DNA of 64,000 nt from an uncultured Vicinamibacterales bacterium (GCA_958295905.1 OY282382.1:3620001-3684000), one strand, 5' to 3'. Shown: positions 50,376-63,610, counted from the stretch's first letter. The notes: generated by a model not told the origin, from the sequence alone. Numbers and translations: made by a program.

Positions 50376-51199
50376 GCGGTCAGTCCCCCCGCCGCCTCGG
50401 CGATCCGCAGCACCCGTTCGAGGAGCGGCTGCAACCGGTCGAGCCGGAGCGCGTTCTGCGCGTCGCTCTTCGCGCGGGAGGGGTCTTCGTGAATCTCGAG
50501 GAAGAGGGCGTCCACCCCGCTCGCCGCGCCGGCCGCCGCCATCGGCTCGATGTACTCGGCCTGGCCCCCCGTCACGCCGTTGCCGGCCCCGGGCAGTTGC
50601 AGGCTGTGCGTCACGTCGAACACCACCGGAGCGCCGAGCGCCCGGAGCTGGGGGAACGCGCGGAAGTCGACCACCAGGTTGTGGTAGCCGAAGCTGACCC
50701 CCCGTTCCGTGATCAGGACGCGCCGGTTGCCGGTCTCGGTGACCTTCGCGACGGCGTGGCGCATGTCCGCGGGGGCCAGGAACTGGCCCTTCTTGAGGTT
50801 AACGGCGCGACCGGTGCCGGCCGCCGCCGTGATCAGATCGGTCTGCCGCGCCAGGAAGGCCGGGATCTGGAGGACGTCGGCCACTTCCGCGACCGCGTCC
50901 ACCTGCGCGGTCTCGTGGACGTCGGTCAGGACCGGGACGTGAAGGGTCTCCCTGACGGCCTTCAACACGGCCAGGCCTGCCTCCAGGCCGGGACCGCGGA
51001 ACGAGTGGGCGGAGGTGCGGTTGGCCTTGTCGAACGACGCCTTGAAGATATAGGGGACGCCGAGTCGCCGGGTGACGTCGGCGATGGCGCCGCCCAGAAA
51101 CAGCGCATGCGCTTCGCTCTCTATGACGCACGGCCCCCCGATGAGCACGAGCGGCCCACCATCGCCGACCGCGATGTCACCGATGCGCACGACGGACAC
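50372..51199 (-). CDS. kdsA: 3-deoxy-8-phosphooctulonate (KDO-8-P) synthase
   Basis: 275 aa from GTG 51199; GTG 51220 is in frame and would add seven residues. Motifs: LVLIGGPCVIESEAHALFLG, YIFKASFDKANRTSAHSFRG, PGLEAGLAVLKAV, VLTDVHETAQ, QIPAFLARQTDLITAAAGTG, VNLKKGQFLAP, SFGYHNLVVDFRAF and VFDVTHSLQLPGA. KdsA joins arabinose 5-phosphate and phosphoenolpyruvate. The Cys in GPCVIES (where many KdsA enzymes have Asn) points to the metal-dependent class. TATAAT lies six bases before GTG 51199, suggesting its own leaderless promoter although pyrG lies upstream on the same strand. Confidence 0.95.
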   Translation of the reverse strand: MSVVRIGDIAVGDGGPLVLIGGPCVIESEAHALFLGGAIADVTRRLGVPYIFKASFDKANRTSAHSFRGPGLEAGLAVLKAVRETLHVPVLTDVHETAQVDAVAEVADVLQIPAFLARQTDLITAAAGTGRAVNLKKGQFLAPADMRHAVAKVTETGNRRVLITERGVSFGYHNLVVDFRAFPQLRALGAPVVFDVTHSLQLPGAGNGVTGGQAEYIEPMAAAGAASGVDALFLEIHEDPSRAKSDAQNALRLDRLQPLLERVLRIAEAAGGLTA

Positions 51200-51205
51200 G
51201 CGGCC

Positions 51206-51211
51206 ATTATA
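51206..51211 (-). promoter_or_regulatory. TATAAT box before kdsA
   Basis: Reverse strand TATAAT-GGCCGC-GTG. A perfect -10 hexamer six bases from GTG 51199, with no SD. No clear -35 is visible. Confidence 0.5.
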
Positions 51212-51310
51212 GAGGTCCACGCGCGGCGCCGGCGGGCACCCCGGCCCGGGGAATCCCTTGCCGCGCGAACCCGCGGCCGCGGTGGAAGTGCCGCCGCCGC
51301 GAACTTCTCC

Positions 51311-53402
<2,092 letters not shown>

Positions 53403-54115
53403 CATGATGCGGTAGCCGTGCTCGATGACGCGCAACTGCTCGAGGCGCTCGGCGCGTTCGAGCGGGGTCGGCGCGAGCCGGCTGAGGGTCAGCAGGAACG
53501 GCCGCCGGTACACGTAGAGCCCGAGGTGCTTGTCGACGGCCGTCGACTCGACGGCCGCCGCGGTTGCGGCGGGGGCGTCGCGATCGAGGCCGATGGGGGC
53601 GCGCGAGAAGAAGAGCGCGTAGCCGCCGCGGTCGACGGCCACCTTGACGACATCGGGATCGCGCCACGCGGCGGCGTCCCGGAGGGGGCACCGCAGCGTG
53701 GACATGACCACCGCGGGGTTCTCCGCCGCCGCGACGGCCGCGTCGATGGCCTCGGGCATGACGAGCGGCTCGTCGCCCTGCACGTTGACCACCAGATCGC
53801 AGTCGAGGGTCTCCGCGACCTCGGCCAGCCGGTCGGTGCCCGTCGCGTGATCCGGGCGGGTCATGCGGACCCGGCCCCCGAACGCGGTCACCGCCTGCGC
53901 GATCCGGTCGTCGTCGGTGGCGACGAGGACCAGGTCGACCGAGCGGGCATCCGCCGCGTGCCGGTAGACGTGCTCGATCAGGGTGCGCCCGCCGACGTCC
54001 GCCAGCGGCTTGGCCGGCAATCGGGTCGACGCGTATCGGGCGGGGATGACGGCGGCGGTTCGTCCGGGAGCGGGCGGTTCGCGGCGGCCGGGGACGATGG
54101 GGGGGCGCACAGCGA

Positions 54116-54121
54116 ATCCTA
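54116..54121 (-). promoter_or_regulatory. Possible -10 box (TAGGAT) five bases before kdsB
   Basis: Reverse strand TAGGAT-TCGCT-GTG; fits the leaderless pattern seen at kdsA and the Uma2 genes. Confidence 0.4.
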
Positions 54122-54252
54122 CCACGGACCCACGGCCCTCCCGCGCGTCGAAGCGCGTGGATTCGCGGCGGCGCGGGGCGGGCGCCGATGGCGCCCGACA
54201 GCCGGTCTGACGGCGCCGATCCCGCGGAACCGTCCGGCTTCGCGGTCGCGGA

Positions 54253-54486
54253 TGCCCGACCGTTTCCTCGTCACGCCCCGTCGCACGCATCAACAACTGA
54301 GGAGACTTCCTATGACGAGAGTCTGCCCGACCGTTTCCTCGTCACGCCTCGTCGCACGGCCGCCTTGCCGCCCGCAGGCGGTAGGGCGGTCGTGATGCCG
54401 TCCGCCGAGCGCCGCCGCGGCGCCGCCCGGCGGCCGCCCGCAGGCGGCAAGGCGGTCGTGATGCCGTCCGCGGAGCGCCCCCGCCG
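54253..54486 (+). repeat. Two neighbouring direct repeats (70- and 66-bp offsets)
   Basis: TGCCCGACCGTTTCCTCGTC plus ACGCC(C/T)CGTCGCACG at 54253-54287 and 54323-54357; and CCGCCCGCAGGCGG..GCGGTCGTGATGCCGTC at 54368 and 54434. They fill most of the 54111-54551 gap; no gene is seen. Confidence 0.9.
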
Positions 54487-54551
54487 GTCCGGTGCGGCGA
54501 CGCCGTCGGCGCGGACTGATCGGCGTGGTACGATGGGAGCCGGGAGAGGCG

Positions 54552-55103
54552 ATGAGCAAGACGCGTCTGGCGCTGTGGGGGGCCGGTGGGGCGCTCCTGG
54601 CGGCGTGGTTGTCCTCGGCGGCGGGCACCACGCCCGGTGCGGTCCCGTCGCCGCCGCCCGGCGGCGGGCCGACGCCGTCGCCGCAGACCGCGCCGACCCC
54701 GGTGGAGCGCATCGATCTCGATCGGGAGGTGGCCCGGATGGCCGCCTACCTCGAACGGGCGCCCCGTCCCCGGCCGGTGGTCCGGAACCCGTTCACCCTC
54801 GCTCCGCAACGTCCGGCCGCCGCCGTTTCCGGGGGACGGGTCGCGGTGCCCGACGGCTGGGCGCCGAGTCCGGTCTCGGCGTCCCCGGACGCTCCGCTCC
54901 GGTTGTCGCTCGCGGGCGTCGCGACCGACGAGACGCCGTCCGGTCCCCGCCGGACCGCGATCCTTTCCGTCGAGGGGCAGGTGTTGCTGGCGCGGGTCGG
55001 CGATGAGGTGTCGGGGCGCTATCACGTGCAGCGCATCGACGAGGACGGCGTGGAGCTGTTCGATCCCGGACGGCAGACTTCGTTTCGGCTGGCCCTGCCG
55101 TAG
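54552..55103 (+). CDS. GspC/PilP-like envelope assembly protein
   Basis: 183 aa from ATG 54552 (GGGAGAGG upstream). N-terminal membrane segment RLALWGAGGALLAAWLSSAA, a Pro-rich linker (about 28-48), a helix DLDREVARMAAYLERA, then RNPFTLAP and a C-terminal HR-type domain LRLSLAGVATDETPSGPRRT, AILSVEGQVLLARVGDEVSG, YHVQRIDEDGVELFD. This is the fold of the GspC homology region and PilP, which link inner-membrane secretion or pilus machinery to the secretin. No other pilus or type II gene is next to it, so its system must be elsewhere. Confidence 0.65.
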   Translation: MSKTRLALWGAGGALLAAWLSSAAGTTPGAVPSPPPGGGPTPSPQTAPTPVERIDLDREVARMAAYLERAPRPRPVVRNPFTLAPQRPAAAVSGGRVAVPDGWAPSPVSASPDAPLRLSLAGVATDETPSGPRRTAILSVEGQVLLARVGDEVSGRYHVQRIDEDGVELFDPGRQTSFRLALP

Positions 55104-55361
55104 CCCCTGCCCTACGGCTTTTGCGTTGAACCTTCAACCGCACCGCGGGCGGTGACGCCGCCTCCGGCTTCATCCGCCGAGCCGACCGCTCTTCACGCCG
55201 GTCACCGCCGACTGCCTGTCGGGCGGCGGCGATTGCCTGTCGTTCACGTTCGACAAGACGGGAACCGGTGAAGACGCGGGTTGGGTGTACGCCCAGGGAT
55301 CGGGCACGACGGTCGGCATCGCCGCCGCTGACCCCACTCGAACCCCCGGTCGGCCCGCCGC
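55104..55361. other. Gap with possible pre-peptidase-domain debris
   Basis: The plus strand contains a frame reading VTADCLSGGGDCLSFTFDKT, with GWVYAQGSGTTVGIAAADPT in another reading frame, which hints at a lost secreted beta-domain. No start or stop is arranged as a gene. Confidence 0.3.
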
Positions 55362-56960
55362 TCACGTCTCCCAACCGGGAATCACGACGGCCTGCCTCAC
55401 GGCGGGTACTGCGGTGATCTCCCCGACGACGCCGGCGGTGACGCCATGCCCGCCGGTGTCGTCCTGATCGATCTTGACCACCGCCACCGCGCCGCCCCCG
55501 GCCGGCCCGCGGCCCAGCGCGAACGTCTCGATGTTGATGCCGTGGCCGCCGAGAATCCGGCCCACCTCGCCGATCACGCCCGGCTGGTCTTCGTTGCGGA
55601 CCACCACGAGGGTGCCTTCGAGCGGGGCCTCGATCTGCACGCCGTCGAGCAGGACCAGCCTCGGCCCGGCCTGCTCGAACAGGACCCCTTCCACCCAGTG
55701 CCCGCCCCCGGCGGTGTGGATCTTCATCGAGATGAGGTTGGTGAAGTTGCGCGGTCTCGAGCTGCGCGACTCGATGACCTCGATGCCGCGGTCGCGGGCC
55801 ACCGCGCGGGCGTTGATCGGCGTGACGTTGTCCACCGTCGATCCGAAGAAGCCGACTAGGCTCGCGCCCACGAGCGGCTCGTTGTTCCCCTCGGCGAGGC
55901 CCCCGTAGTAGCGGAGCGAGAGGGCCTCGGGGCGCTCGTCCGCGATGTGTTTCAGCAGGGTCCCGAGACGCCTCGCCAGCACCGCGTAGGGCTGCACGCG
56001 CTTCAGCTCCTCGGGGCCGAGCGAAGGATAGTTGACGGCGTTGCGCACGACGCCCGCGCCGAGATAGTCGCGCACGCAGGCCGCCGTCTCCAGGCCCACC
56101 AGCTCCTGCGCCTCGTGCGTGGAGCCGGCGATGTGCGGGGTGGTGACGACCTGGGGAAGGCGCACGAGGCGCTCGTCGGGCGGCGGCTCGACCTGGAAGA
56201 CGTCGAGCCCGGCCCCGCCGATGGCCCCCCGCTCGATCGCGTCGGCGAGGGCCGCTTCGTCGATGAGGGCGCCGCGCGCGGTGTTGATGATGCGGGCCGA
56301 CGGCTTGCAGCGGGCGAGCCGCTCGGCCGTGAACAGCGGCTGGGGGCCGGTGGCCGGCACGTGCAGGGTGATGAAGTCGGCGGCCGCGCACAGCTCGTCG
56401 AGGTCCATGAGCTCGACGTCGAGGTCGGCGGCGACCTGACCGGCGATGAAGGGGTCGTGCGCGATGCACCGCATGCCGAACGCGTGGGCCCGGTGGACCA
56501 CCTCGCGGCCGATGCGGCCGAGGCCGACGACGCCCAGGGCCTTGCCCCGCACCTCGACCCCCAGCAGGCGCTTCTTCTCCCACCGGCCCGCCTTGAGCCG
56601 GGCGTCGGCGTGCGCGACCGACCGGGCGGAGGCGAGCAGGAGGGCGAACGCGTGCTCGGCCACGCTGATGCTGTTGGCCCCCGGAGCGTTGACCACGAGC
56701 ACGCCGTTCGCGCTCGCCGCGTCGAGGTCGACGTTGTCGACGCCGGTGCCCGCGCGCGCGACGATCCTGAGCCGGGGCGAGCCGGCGAGCAGCTCGGCGT
56801 CCACCCGGGTCGCGCTGCGGACGATCAGGGCGTCGGCGTCGACGAGGGTGGACTCCAGCCGGGCCCGGGGCCGCCCGGCCTCGGCGTCGACGGTCCATCC
56901 CTGGTGGCGAAGCAGCTCCGCCGCCGACGGCGGCAGGGTATCTGCGATCACGATCTTCAT
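55362..56960 (-). CDS. serA: D-3-phosphoglycerate dehydrogenase with C-terminal ACT domain
   Basis: 532 aa from ATG 56960 (GGAGA upstream). Motifs: KIVIADTLPPSAAELLRHQG, ARAGTGVDNVDLDAASANGV, GVVGLGRIGREVVHRAHAFG (NAD binding), ITLHVPATGPQPLF, NTARGALIDEAALADAIERG, and HIAGSTHEAQELVG with the catalytic His. An ASB-type intervening domain follows, and a C-terminal ACT domain (VVRNEDQPGVIGEVGRILGG, INIETFALGR) for serine feedback. This long type II form makes 3-phosphohydroxypyruvate, the first step of serine synthesis. It is divergent from the mdh operon. Confidence 0.96.
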   Translation of the reverse strand: MKIVIADTLPPSAAELLRHQGWTVDAEAGRPRARLESTLVDADALIVRSATRVDAELLAGSPRLRIVARAGTGVDNVDLDAASANGVLVVNAPGANSISVAEHAFALLLASARSVAHADARLKAGRWEKKRLLGVEVRGKALGVVGLGRIGREVVHRAHAFGMRCIAHDPFIAGQVAADLDVELMDLDELCAAADFITLHVPATGPQPLFTAERLARCKPSARIINTARGALIDEAALADAIERGAIGGAGLDVFQVEPPPDERLVRLPQVVTTPHIAGSTHEAQELVGLETAACVRDYLGAGVVRNAVNYPSLGPEELKRVQPYAVLARRLGTLLKHIADERPEALSLRYYGGLAEGNNEPLVGASLVGFFGSTVDNVTPINARAVARDRGIEVIESRSSRPRNFTNLISMKIHTAGGGHWVEGVLFEQAGPRLVLLDGVQIEAPLEGTLVVVRNEDQPGVIGEVGRILGGHGINIETFALGRGPAGGGAVAVVKIDQDDTGGHGVTAGVVGEITAVPAVRQAVVIPGWET

Positions 56961-57323
56961 TCGGCGCTCGTTTCTCCAGAAGTCAGGGGTCGTGGCGGCC
57001 CCGCGCGCGGCCCGGTCCGCGGGGGCGCCGGCGGGCGGCGGAGGCATCCGCGGGCCGCGGGGGCGCCCGCGCGCGGCGGGGCGCGGCGAAGACGGTACCG
57101 CAGTATAATAGGGGGCCGGCCCGGAGGGTTCGGCCACCACACGATCGACAGCTCCCGGCAGCGGGCGGTCCGCGAACCCCCGGGGGAGCATGTCCACAAG
57201 GGTTTCACGGTCCCCGGTGACGATGCTGTTTTCGCGCCACGGTGAGATGCCGGGCGCATCACGGGGTGGACGGACAGCGTCCGTCACCGGGCGGCCGGCG
57301 GTGAAAGGGGCACTGAACGCGTC
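56961..57323. other. Divergent region between serA and mdh, with TATAAT
   Basis: Very GC-rich except for GCAGTATAATAGGGG; TATAAT at 57104-57109 on the plus strand is the only good -10 hexamer and could serve the mdh operon with a ~210-nt leader. No matching -35 is visible. No gene is seen. Confidence 0.35.
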
Positions 57324-58255
57324 ATGAATCGAAAAGTCAGCGTCATCGGGTCCGGCAACGTCGGCGCCACCGCGGCGCGCAGCATCGCCGACAAGGAACT
57401 GGCCGATGTCGTGGTTCTGGACATCCTCGACGGCGTGCCGCAGGGCAAGGCCCTCGACATGCTCGAGGCCTGTCCCATCGAGGGGTCCGACTCGCGGGTG
57501 CTCGGCACGAACGATTACGCCGACACCGCCGGATCGGACATCGTCGTGATCACCGCCGGTCTCGCCCGCAAGCCGGGCATGAGCCGCGACGACCTTTTGC
57601 AGAAAAACGCGGACATCATCCGGTCGGTGACGGCCGAGGTCGTCAGGCATTCGCCCGACTGCATCATCGTCCCGGTCACGAACCCGTTGGATGCGATGTG
57701 CCAGGTCGTCCATCGCGAGAGCGGATTCCCCCGCGAACGGGTCGTGGGCATGGCCGGAGTGCTCGATTCCGCGCGCATGCGGTCGTTCATCGCCGAGGCC
57801 CTGCAGGTCTCGGTCGAGAACACCCACGCCTTCGTGCTCGGGGGGCACGGCGACACCATGGTGCCCCTGCCGCGCTTCTCCACCGTCGCCGGAATCCCGA
57901 TCACGCAGTTGCTCGACGAGGCGGCCGTCAAGGCCATCGTGGAGCGGACCGCGAACGGGGGAGCGGAGATCGTGAAGCTGCTCGGCACCGGCAGCGCCTA
58001 CTACGCCCCGGGCTCGGCTGCGGTGGAGATGGTCGAGGCGATCCTCAAGGACAAGAAGAAGATCCTGCCTTGCGCGGTCTACCTGCAGGGCGAGTACGGG
58101 ATCCGGGATCTGTTCGTCGGCGTGCCGGTGAAGCTCGGCGCGGCCGGGGCCGAGCAGGTCATCGAGATCGCCCTCGAACCCGGTGAGCGGGCGGCGCTGA
58201 ACAAGTCGGCGGCGGCCGTGAAGGAACTGGTCGACGTTCTGGGGCTGCAGCATTC

Positions 58256-58259
<4 letters not shown>
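57324..58259 (+). CDS. mdh: Malate dehydrogenase (LDH-like type)
   Basis: 311 aa from ATG 57324. Motifs: [20 protein letters not shown] (NAD), [17 protein letters not shown] (Asp selects NAD), [20 protein letters not shown] (substrate Arg), [34 protein letters not shown], and [20 protein letters not shown] with the catalytic His. These mark the LDH-like MDH of the TCA cycle. The TGA overlaps the GTG of sucC (GTGA), so these TCA genes form one operon. Confidence 0.97.
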
Positions 58260-59412
<1,153 letters not shown>

Positions 59413-59428
<16 letters not shown>

Positions 59429-59540
59429 AAACGGCGCAGGTTCCGGCGGGTCGGTGGGGCGGCGGCCGGAGGCCGCAGCGCGGCCCCGCGGTCTCGTTGG
59501 GAGTCCGCCGGCGCGAACTCCTGCGGCGGCGATTTCCGGG
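59413..59540. repeat. Hairpin element overlapping the sucC stop codon
   Basis: GGCGTCTGCGCCG (59413-59425), loop TAGAAA whose TAG (59426-59428) ends sucC, then CGGCGCAGGTTCC. It is followed by GGCGGGTCGGTGGGGCGGCG as in other copies and by GGGAGTCCGCCGGCGCGAAC, CTCCTGCGGCGGCG, a degraded right end. It fills the 137-bp sucC-sucD gap. Confidence 0.88.
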
Positions 59541-59565
59541 CCGGCGGGTTCGTGAGGCTGGTGAC

Positions 59566-60444
59566 ATGGCGGTTCTGATCGATGAACGGACTCGGCTCCT
59601 CGTCCAGGGCCTGACGGGACGGGAAGGGGCCTTCCACGCCCGGCAGGCCGTCGAGTACGGCACCAACGTCGTGGGCGGGGTGACGCCCGGCAAGGGCGGG
59701 ACCACCCACGAGGGGCTTCCGGTGTTCGATACGGCCGCCGCCGCGGTGCGCGGGACCGGCGCGGACGCTTCGGTCATCTTCGTGCCGTCGGCGGTTGCCG
59801 CCGACGCGGTCATGGAGGCGGCGGATGCGGGCGTGGCGCTGGTGGTCTGCATCACCGAAGGCATTCCCACCCTGGACATGATGCGGGCGCTGGCGTTCAT
59901 CGGCGAGCGGGACTGCCGGCTCATCGGGCCGAACTGCCCCGGCCTCATCTCGCCGGGGCGCGCCAAGGCCGGCATCATTCCCGGCCACATCTGCCGCGAG
60001 GGGCGCGTCGGTATCGTCTCGAAGAGCGGCACGTTGACCTACGAGGCGATCCACCAGTTGACCCGCCTCGGGCTTGGGCAGACCACCTGCATCGGCATCG
60101 GCGGCGATCCGTTGATCGGCACGAGCTTCATAGACGCCCTCGGTCTCTTCGAAGGCGACCCCGCGACCGACGCGGTGGTGCTGATCGGCGAGATCGGCGG
60201 CGCGGCGGAGGAAGAGGCGGCGGCGTACATCCGCGACCACGTCCGGAAGCCCGTCATCGGGTTCATCGCCGGCCAGACCGCCCCGCCCGGCCGCCGCATG
60301 GGGCATGCCGGCGCCATCATCTCGGGCGGCCAGGGCACCGCGGCCGAGAAAATGGCGGCCCTGTCGTCGGCCGGCGTCAGCGTCGTCGGCAGCCCGTCGG
60401 ATATCGGCGCCGCGGTGGCCGCCGCGATCCCGTCCGCGCCATGA
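59566..60444 (+). CDS. sucD: Succinate-CoA ligase, alpha subunit
   Basis: 292 aa from ATG 59566. Motifs: [40 protein letters not shown] (CoA-binding), [95 protein letters not shown], and [20 protein letters not shown] with the His that is phosphorylated. It forms the ligase with SucC. The sucC-sucD spacing (137 bp) is wide for this pair because a repeat element has entered it. Confidence 0.97.
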   Translation: MAVLIDERTRLLVQGLTGREGAFHARQAVEYGTNVVGGVTPGKGGTTHEGLPVFDTAAAAVRGTGADASVIFVPSAVAADAVMEAADAGVALVVCITEGIPTLDMMRALAFIGERDCRLIGPNCPGLISPGRAKAGIIPGHICREGRVGIVSKSGTLTYEAIHQLTRLGLGQTTCIGIGGDPLIGTSFIDALGLFEGDPATDAVVLIGEIGGAAEEEAAAYIRDHVRKPVIGFIAGQTAPPGRRMGHAGAIISGGQGTAAEKMAALSSAGVSVVGSPSDIGAAVAAAIPSAP

Positions 60445-60484
60445 TCGAGCCGCCGGGGCGCGCGCGCCGGAGGTTTTCCTTTGT

Positions 60485-60490
60485 TATACT
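60485..60490 (+). promoter_or_regulatory. Possible -10 box (TATACT) before korA
   Basis: TTTGTTATACTTGATG is the only AT-rich stretch between sucD and korA; TATACT lies 82 bases before ATG 60573. No clear -35 is visible. Confidence 0.35.
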
Positions 60491-60572
60491 TGATGTATCT
60501 CACCGGGTCGCCGGAGAACGCCGTGCCGCCGCCGCCGCTCGTCACCGCCCGCTATCACCCCGAGGAAGCTGA

Positions 60573-62468
60573 ATGGCCGCGTACGACGTAGCAGTCGAAG
60601 AGCGTCCCTCCGCGTCGTCTGTCGACCCCGTCATCAACGATTTCAGCATCCAGATCGCGACTGTCAACGGTTCCGGAAGCCAGACGGCGAACCTCGTTCT
60701 GCTGCGCGCCATCTTTCAGATGGGTGTCCCCGTGTCGGGGAAGAACCTGTTTCCGTCGAACATCGCCGGTCTGCCCACGTGGTTCACCATCCGGGCCAAC
60801 CGGAAGGGATACATCGCCCGCAAGAAGGAGATCGACGTCCTCGTCGCGATGAATCCGGAGACCGCCCGGGAGGACGTGCTCGGCCTGCCGGCAGGAGCGA
60901 TGGTCGTCTACGACGAGCCGCTGGATCTCGCCGCGTTGCGCGGCGATCTCGTGTTCTACCCGGTCCCTTTCGACACGCTCCTCGGGAAGGTGTCGCGCGA
61001 CGTCAAGCTGCGGCGCCGCGTGCGCAACATGCTCTACGACGGGGTGCTGTCGCGTCTGCTCGGGGTGGATCTCGACGAGATGGAGGCCGCGCTGCGCCGG
61101 CAGTTCGGCGGCAAGCCCAGGGTCGTCGGTATCAACCGGGAAGCCCTCGACGTCGGCTTCGCCTTCGCCGACGAGCACCTGGACAAGCGCGATCCGTACT
61201 TCATCGAGCCGATGAACGCGAACCAGGGGCGCATTCTCGTCGAAGGCAACGCGGCGGCGGCCATCGGCTGCATGATGGCCGGGGTGACCGTCGTCGCCTG
61301 GTATCCGATCACGCCGTCGTCGTCGCTGTGCGAGACCCTCATCGACTATCTGCGCAAGTACCGCGTGGATGCGGAGACCGGCAAGGCCACCTTCGCCGTC
61401 GTGCAGGCCGAGGACGAGATCGCCGCGCTGGGGATGGCGCTGGGCGGAGGCTGGGCGGGGGCCCGATCGATGACCGCGACCTCGGGACCCGGCATATCGC
61501 TCATGGGCGAGTTCGCCGGTCTCGGCTACTACGCGGAGGTGCCCGCGGTCGTCTTCGACGTCCAGCGGGTGGGGCCGTCGACGGGGTTGCCGACCCGGAC
61601 CGCCCAGGGCGACGTTCTGACGACCGCGTTTCTCTCGCACGGGGATACACGGCATCCGATGCTGTTCCCCTGCTCGCCGGAAGAGTGCTACTCGATGTCG
61701 ATCGACGCCTTCAACTTGGCCGAGCGGTTCCAGACCCCGGTCTTCGTGCTGAGCGATCTCGATCTCGGCATGAACACCTGGATGTCCCCGAAGTTCGAGT
61801 ATCCGGCGAAGCCGATCGATCGCGGCAAGGTGATCGACGGGGAGACCCTCGAGAAGATCGGCCGGTTCGGCCGCTACCGCGACGTGGACGGCGACGGCAT
61901 TCCGTATCGGTCCCTCCCGGGCAGCTCCGCTCCCGCCTATTTCTGCCGGGGGTCGGGCCACAACGAGTGGGGACAGTACAGCGAACGCTCGGACGACTAT
62001 GAGAAGAACGTCGAGCGCCTGTCGCGCAAGTTCGAGACCGCCCGGAACTGGATGCCCGCGCCGATGGTCGAGATCAACCGGCGCGCGGGCATCGGCATCA
62101 TCGCCTACGGCACGAGCCACTGGGCGGTGGTCGAGGGCCGCGACCAGCTCCTCGATGAAGCCGACCTGCAGACCTCGTACTACCGGCTCCGCGCCTATCC
62201 GTTTCGCTCGGGGCTGGCGTCGTTCATCGAGCGGCACGACCGCGTCTACGTGGTCGAGCAGAACCGGGACGCGCAAATGGCGTCCCTGATGCGGCTCGAG
62301 CTCAAGGCGGAGCTGGCGGGGCGCCTGCGGAGCGTCCTGCACTACGCAGGCGTGCCCATCGACGCCCGCACCATCACCGACGACATCCTGATTCAGGAAG
62401 GGTATCGGGCGGAATACTCGGTGGCCGATGGGCCGATTCCGCATGAGGCCGGCGTCGGCGGAGAGTGA
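60573..62468 (+). CDS. korA: 2-oxoacid:ferredoxin oxidoreductase, fused gamma-alpha subunit
   Basis: 631 aa from ATG 60573. The gamma domain (about 20-200) reads FSIQIATVNGSGSQTANLVL, GKNLFPSNIAGLPTWFTIRA and NRKGYIARKKEIDVLVAMNP. The alpha domain follows: NAAAAIGCMMAGVTVVAWYP with ITPSSSLCETL, VVQAEDEIAALGMALGGGWA, ARSMTATSGPGISLMGEFAG and SLPGSSAPAYFCRGSGHNEW. The fusion is typical of two-gene 2-oxoglutarate synthases (KorAB). It oxidises 2-oxoglutarate to succinyl-CoA with ferredoxin, feeding SucCD next door. The alternative substrate is pyruvate or a branched 2-oxoacid. Confidence 0.94.
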   Translation: MAAYDVAVEERPSASSVDPVINDFSIQIATVNGSGSQTANLVLLRAIFQMGVPVSGKNLFPSNIAGLPTWFTIRANRKGYIARKKEIDVLVAMNPETAREDVLGLPAGAMVVYDEPLDLAALRGDLVFYPVPFDTLLGKVSRDVKLRRRVRNMLYDGVLSRLLGVDLDEMEAALRRQFGGKPRVVGINREALDVGFAFADEHLDKRDPYFIEPMNANQGRILVEGNAAAAIGCMMAGVTVVAWYPITPSSSLCETLIDYLRKYRVDAETGKATFAVVQAEDEIAALGMALGGGWAGARSMTATSGPGISLMGEFAGLGYYAEVPAVVFDVQRVGPSTGLPTRTAQGDVLTTAFLSHGDTRHPMLFPCSPEECYSMSIDAFNLAERFQTPVFVLSDLDLGMNTWMSPKFEYPAKPIDRGKVIDGETLEKIGRFGRYRDVDGDGIPYRSLPGSSAPAYFCRGSGHNEWGQYSERSDDYEKNVERLSRKFETARNWMPAPMVEINRRAGIGIIAYGTSHWAVVEGRDQLLDEADLQTSYYRLRAYPFRSGLASFIERHDRVYVVEQNRDAQMASLMRLELKAELAGRLRSVLHYAGVPIDARTITDDILIQEGYRAEYSVADGPIPHEAGVGGE

Positions 62469-62530
62469 TCGGGCCGGCCGGCGACGGGACCGGCGGGTCC
62501 CCCCGTCCGGCATTCGCGCGAGGACAGACC

Positions 62531-63574
62531 GTGGCGACAGTGACTGCCCCTGTGAAGAAGAAGACCAACCGGCTCGGCTTGGAGCTGCCCGCGTACCGGG
62601 GAGGCAAGACCACCCTGTGCGCCGGATGCGGGCACAACGCCATCTCGGAACGGATTATCGACGCCTGCTTCGCGATGGGGATCGAGCCGGACCGGGTGGT
62701 CAAACTGTCCGGCATCGGCTGCTCGAGCAAGAGCCCGGCCTACTTCCTCGGGTCGTCGCACGGCTTCAACGCCGTGCACGGTCGGATGCCCTCGGTCGGC
62801 ACCGGCGCCCTGCTCGCCAATCACAAGCTGGTGGCGGTCGGCGTGAGCGGCGACGGGGACACCGGCGCCATCGGGATCGGGCAGTTCGTGCATCTCATGC
62901 GCCGGAATCTGCCGATCATCTACATCGTCGAGGACAATGGTTGCTACGGCCTCACGAAGGGACAGTTCTCGCCCACCGCGGACGTGGGGTCGACGCTGAA
63001 GACCGGCGTCGTCAACGACCTGCCGCCCATCGATACCTGCGCCCTCGCCGTTCAACTGGGCGCGACTTTCGTGGCGCGTTCCTTTTCCGGCGACAAGAAG
63101 CAGTTGACGGCGATTCTCAAGGCGGCGCTCGGTCACCGCGGCACCGCGATGATCGATGTCCTGTCGCCCTGCGTGACGTTCAACGACCACGAGGGCTCCA
63201 CGAAGAGCTATGCCTACGTGAAGAGCCATGACGACCCCCTCGAGGAGCTGGACTTCGTGCCGTTCTTCGAGGACATCTCGATCGACTACGAGCCGGGGAC
63301 CATGCGGGAAGTGACCTTGCACGACGGGTCGCGGCTCTATCTGCGGAAGCTCGACCACATGTACGACCCGACCGACAAGATGCAGGCGCTGCGGGTGCTG
63401 CACGAGACCCACGGCCGGGGCGAGTTCGCCACCGGGCTCATCTACGTGGAACCGGCCGCCGACGATTTCCTGACCACGCTGAACCTGGTCGACGAGCCGC
63501 TGGCGTCGCTGCCGGAGTCGCGGGTGCGCCCGCCGAAGGCCGTTCTTGAAGAGATCATGGCCGGCCTCGGCTAG
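62531..63574 (+). CDS. korB: 2-oxoacid:ferredoxin oxidoreductase, beta subunit
   Basis: 347 aa from GTG 62531 (AGGAC upstream); GTG 62465 overlapping the korA stop would add a Gly/Pro-rich 22-residue leader. Motifs: GGKTTLCAGCGHNAISERII (Cys ligands of the 4Fe-4S cluster), KLSGIGCSSKSPAYFLGSSH, GFNAVHGRMPSVGTGALLAN, VGVSGDGDTGAIGIGQFVHL (TPP binding GDGD), YIVEDNGCYGLTKGQFSPTA and MIDVLSPCVTFNDHEGSTKS. It binds thiamine diphosphate and forms the active site with KorA. Confidence 0.95.
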   Translation: MATVTAPVKKKTNRLGLELPAYRGGKTTLCAGCGHNAISERIIDACFAMGIEPDRVVKLSGIGCSSKSPAYFLGSSHGFNAVHGRMPSVGTGALLANHKLVAVGVSGDGDTGAIGIGQFVHLMRRNLPIIYIVEDNGCYGLTKGQFSPTADVGSTLKTGVVNDLPPIDTCALAVQLGATFVARSFSGDKKQLTAILKAALGHRGTAMIDVLSPCVTFNDHEGSTKSYAYVKSHDDPLEELDFVPFFEDISIDYEPGTMREVTLHDGSRLYLRKLDHMYDPTDKMQALRVLHETHGRGEFATGLIYVEPAADDFLTTLNLVDEPLASLPESRVRPPKAVLEEIMAGLG

Positions 63575-63610
63575 TGGATTCCTGGCTGGAATGAGTGACG
63601 AGCGCGACCG

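Noticed and set aside
55362-58253. One 963-residue fusion of an upstream protein to SerA
   Set aside because: The part before ATG 56960 is antisense to mdh and low-complexity; SerA begins with a clear SD at 56960.
61200-61400. Separate gene for the KorA alpha domain
   Set aside because: The frame is continuous from 60573 with both domains and no SD or start at the junction, so it is a fusion.
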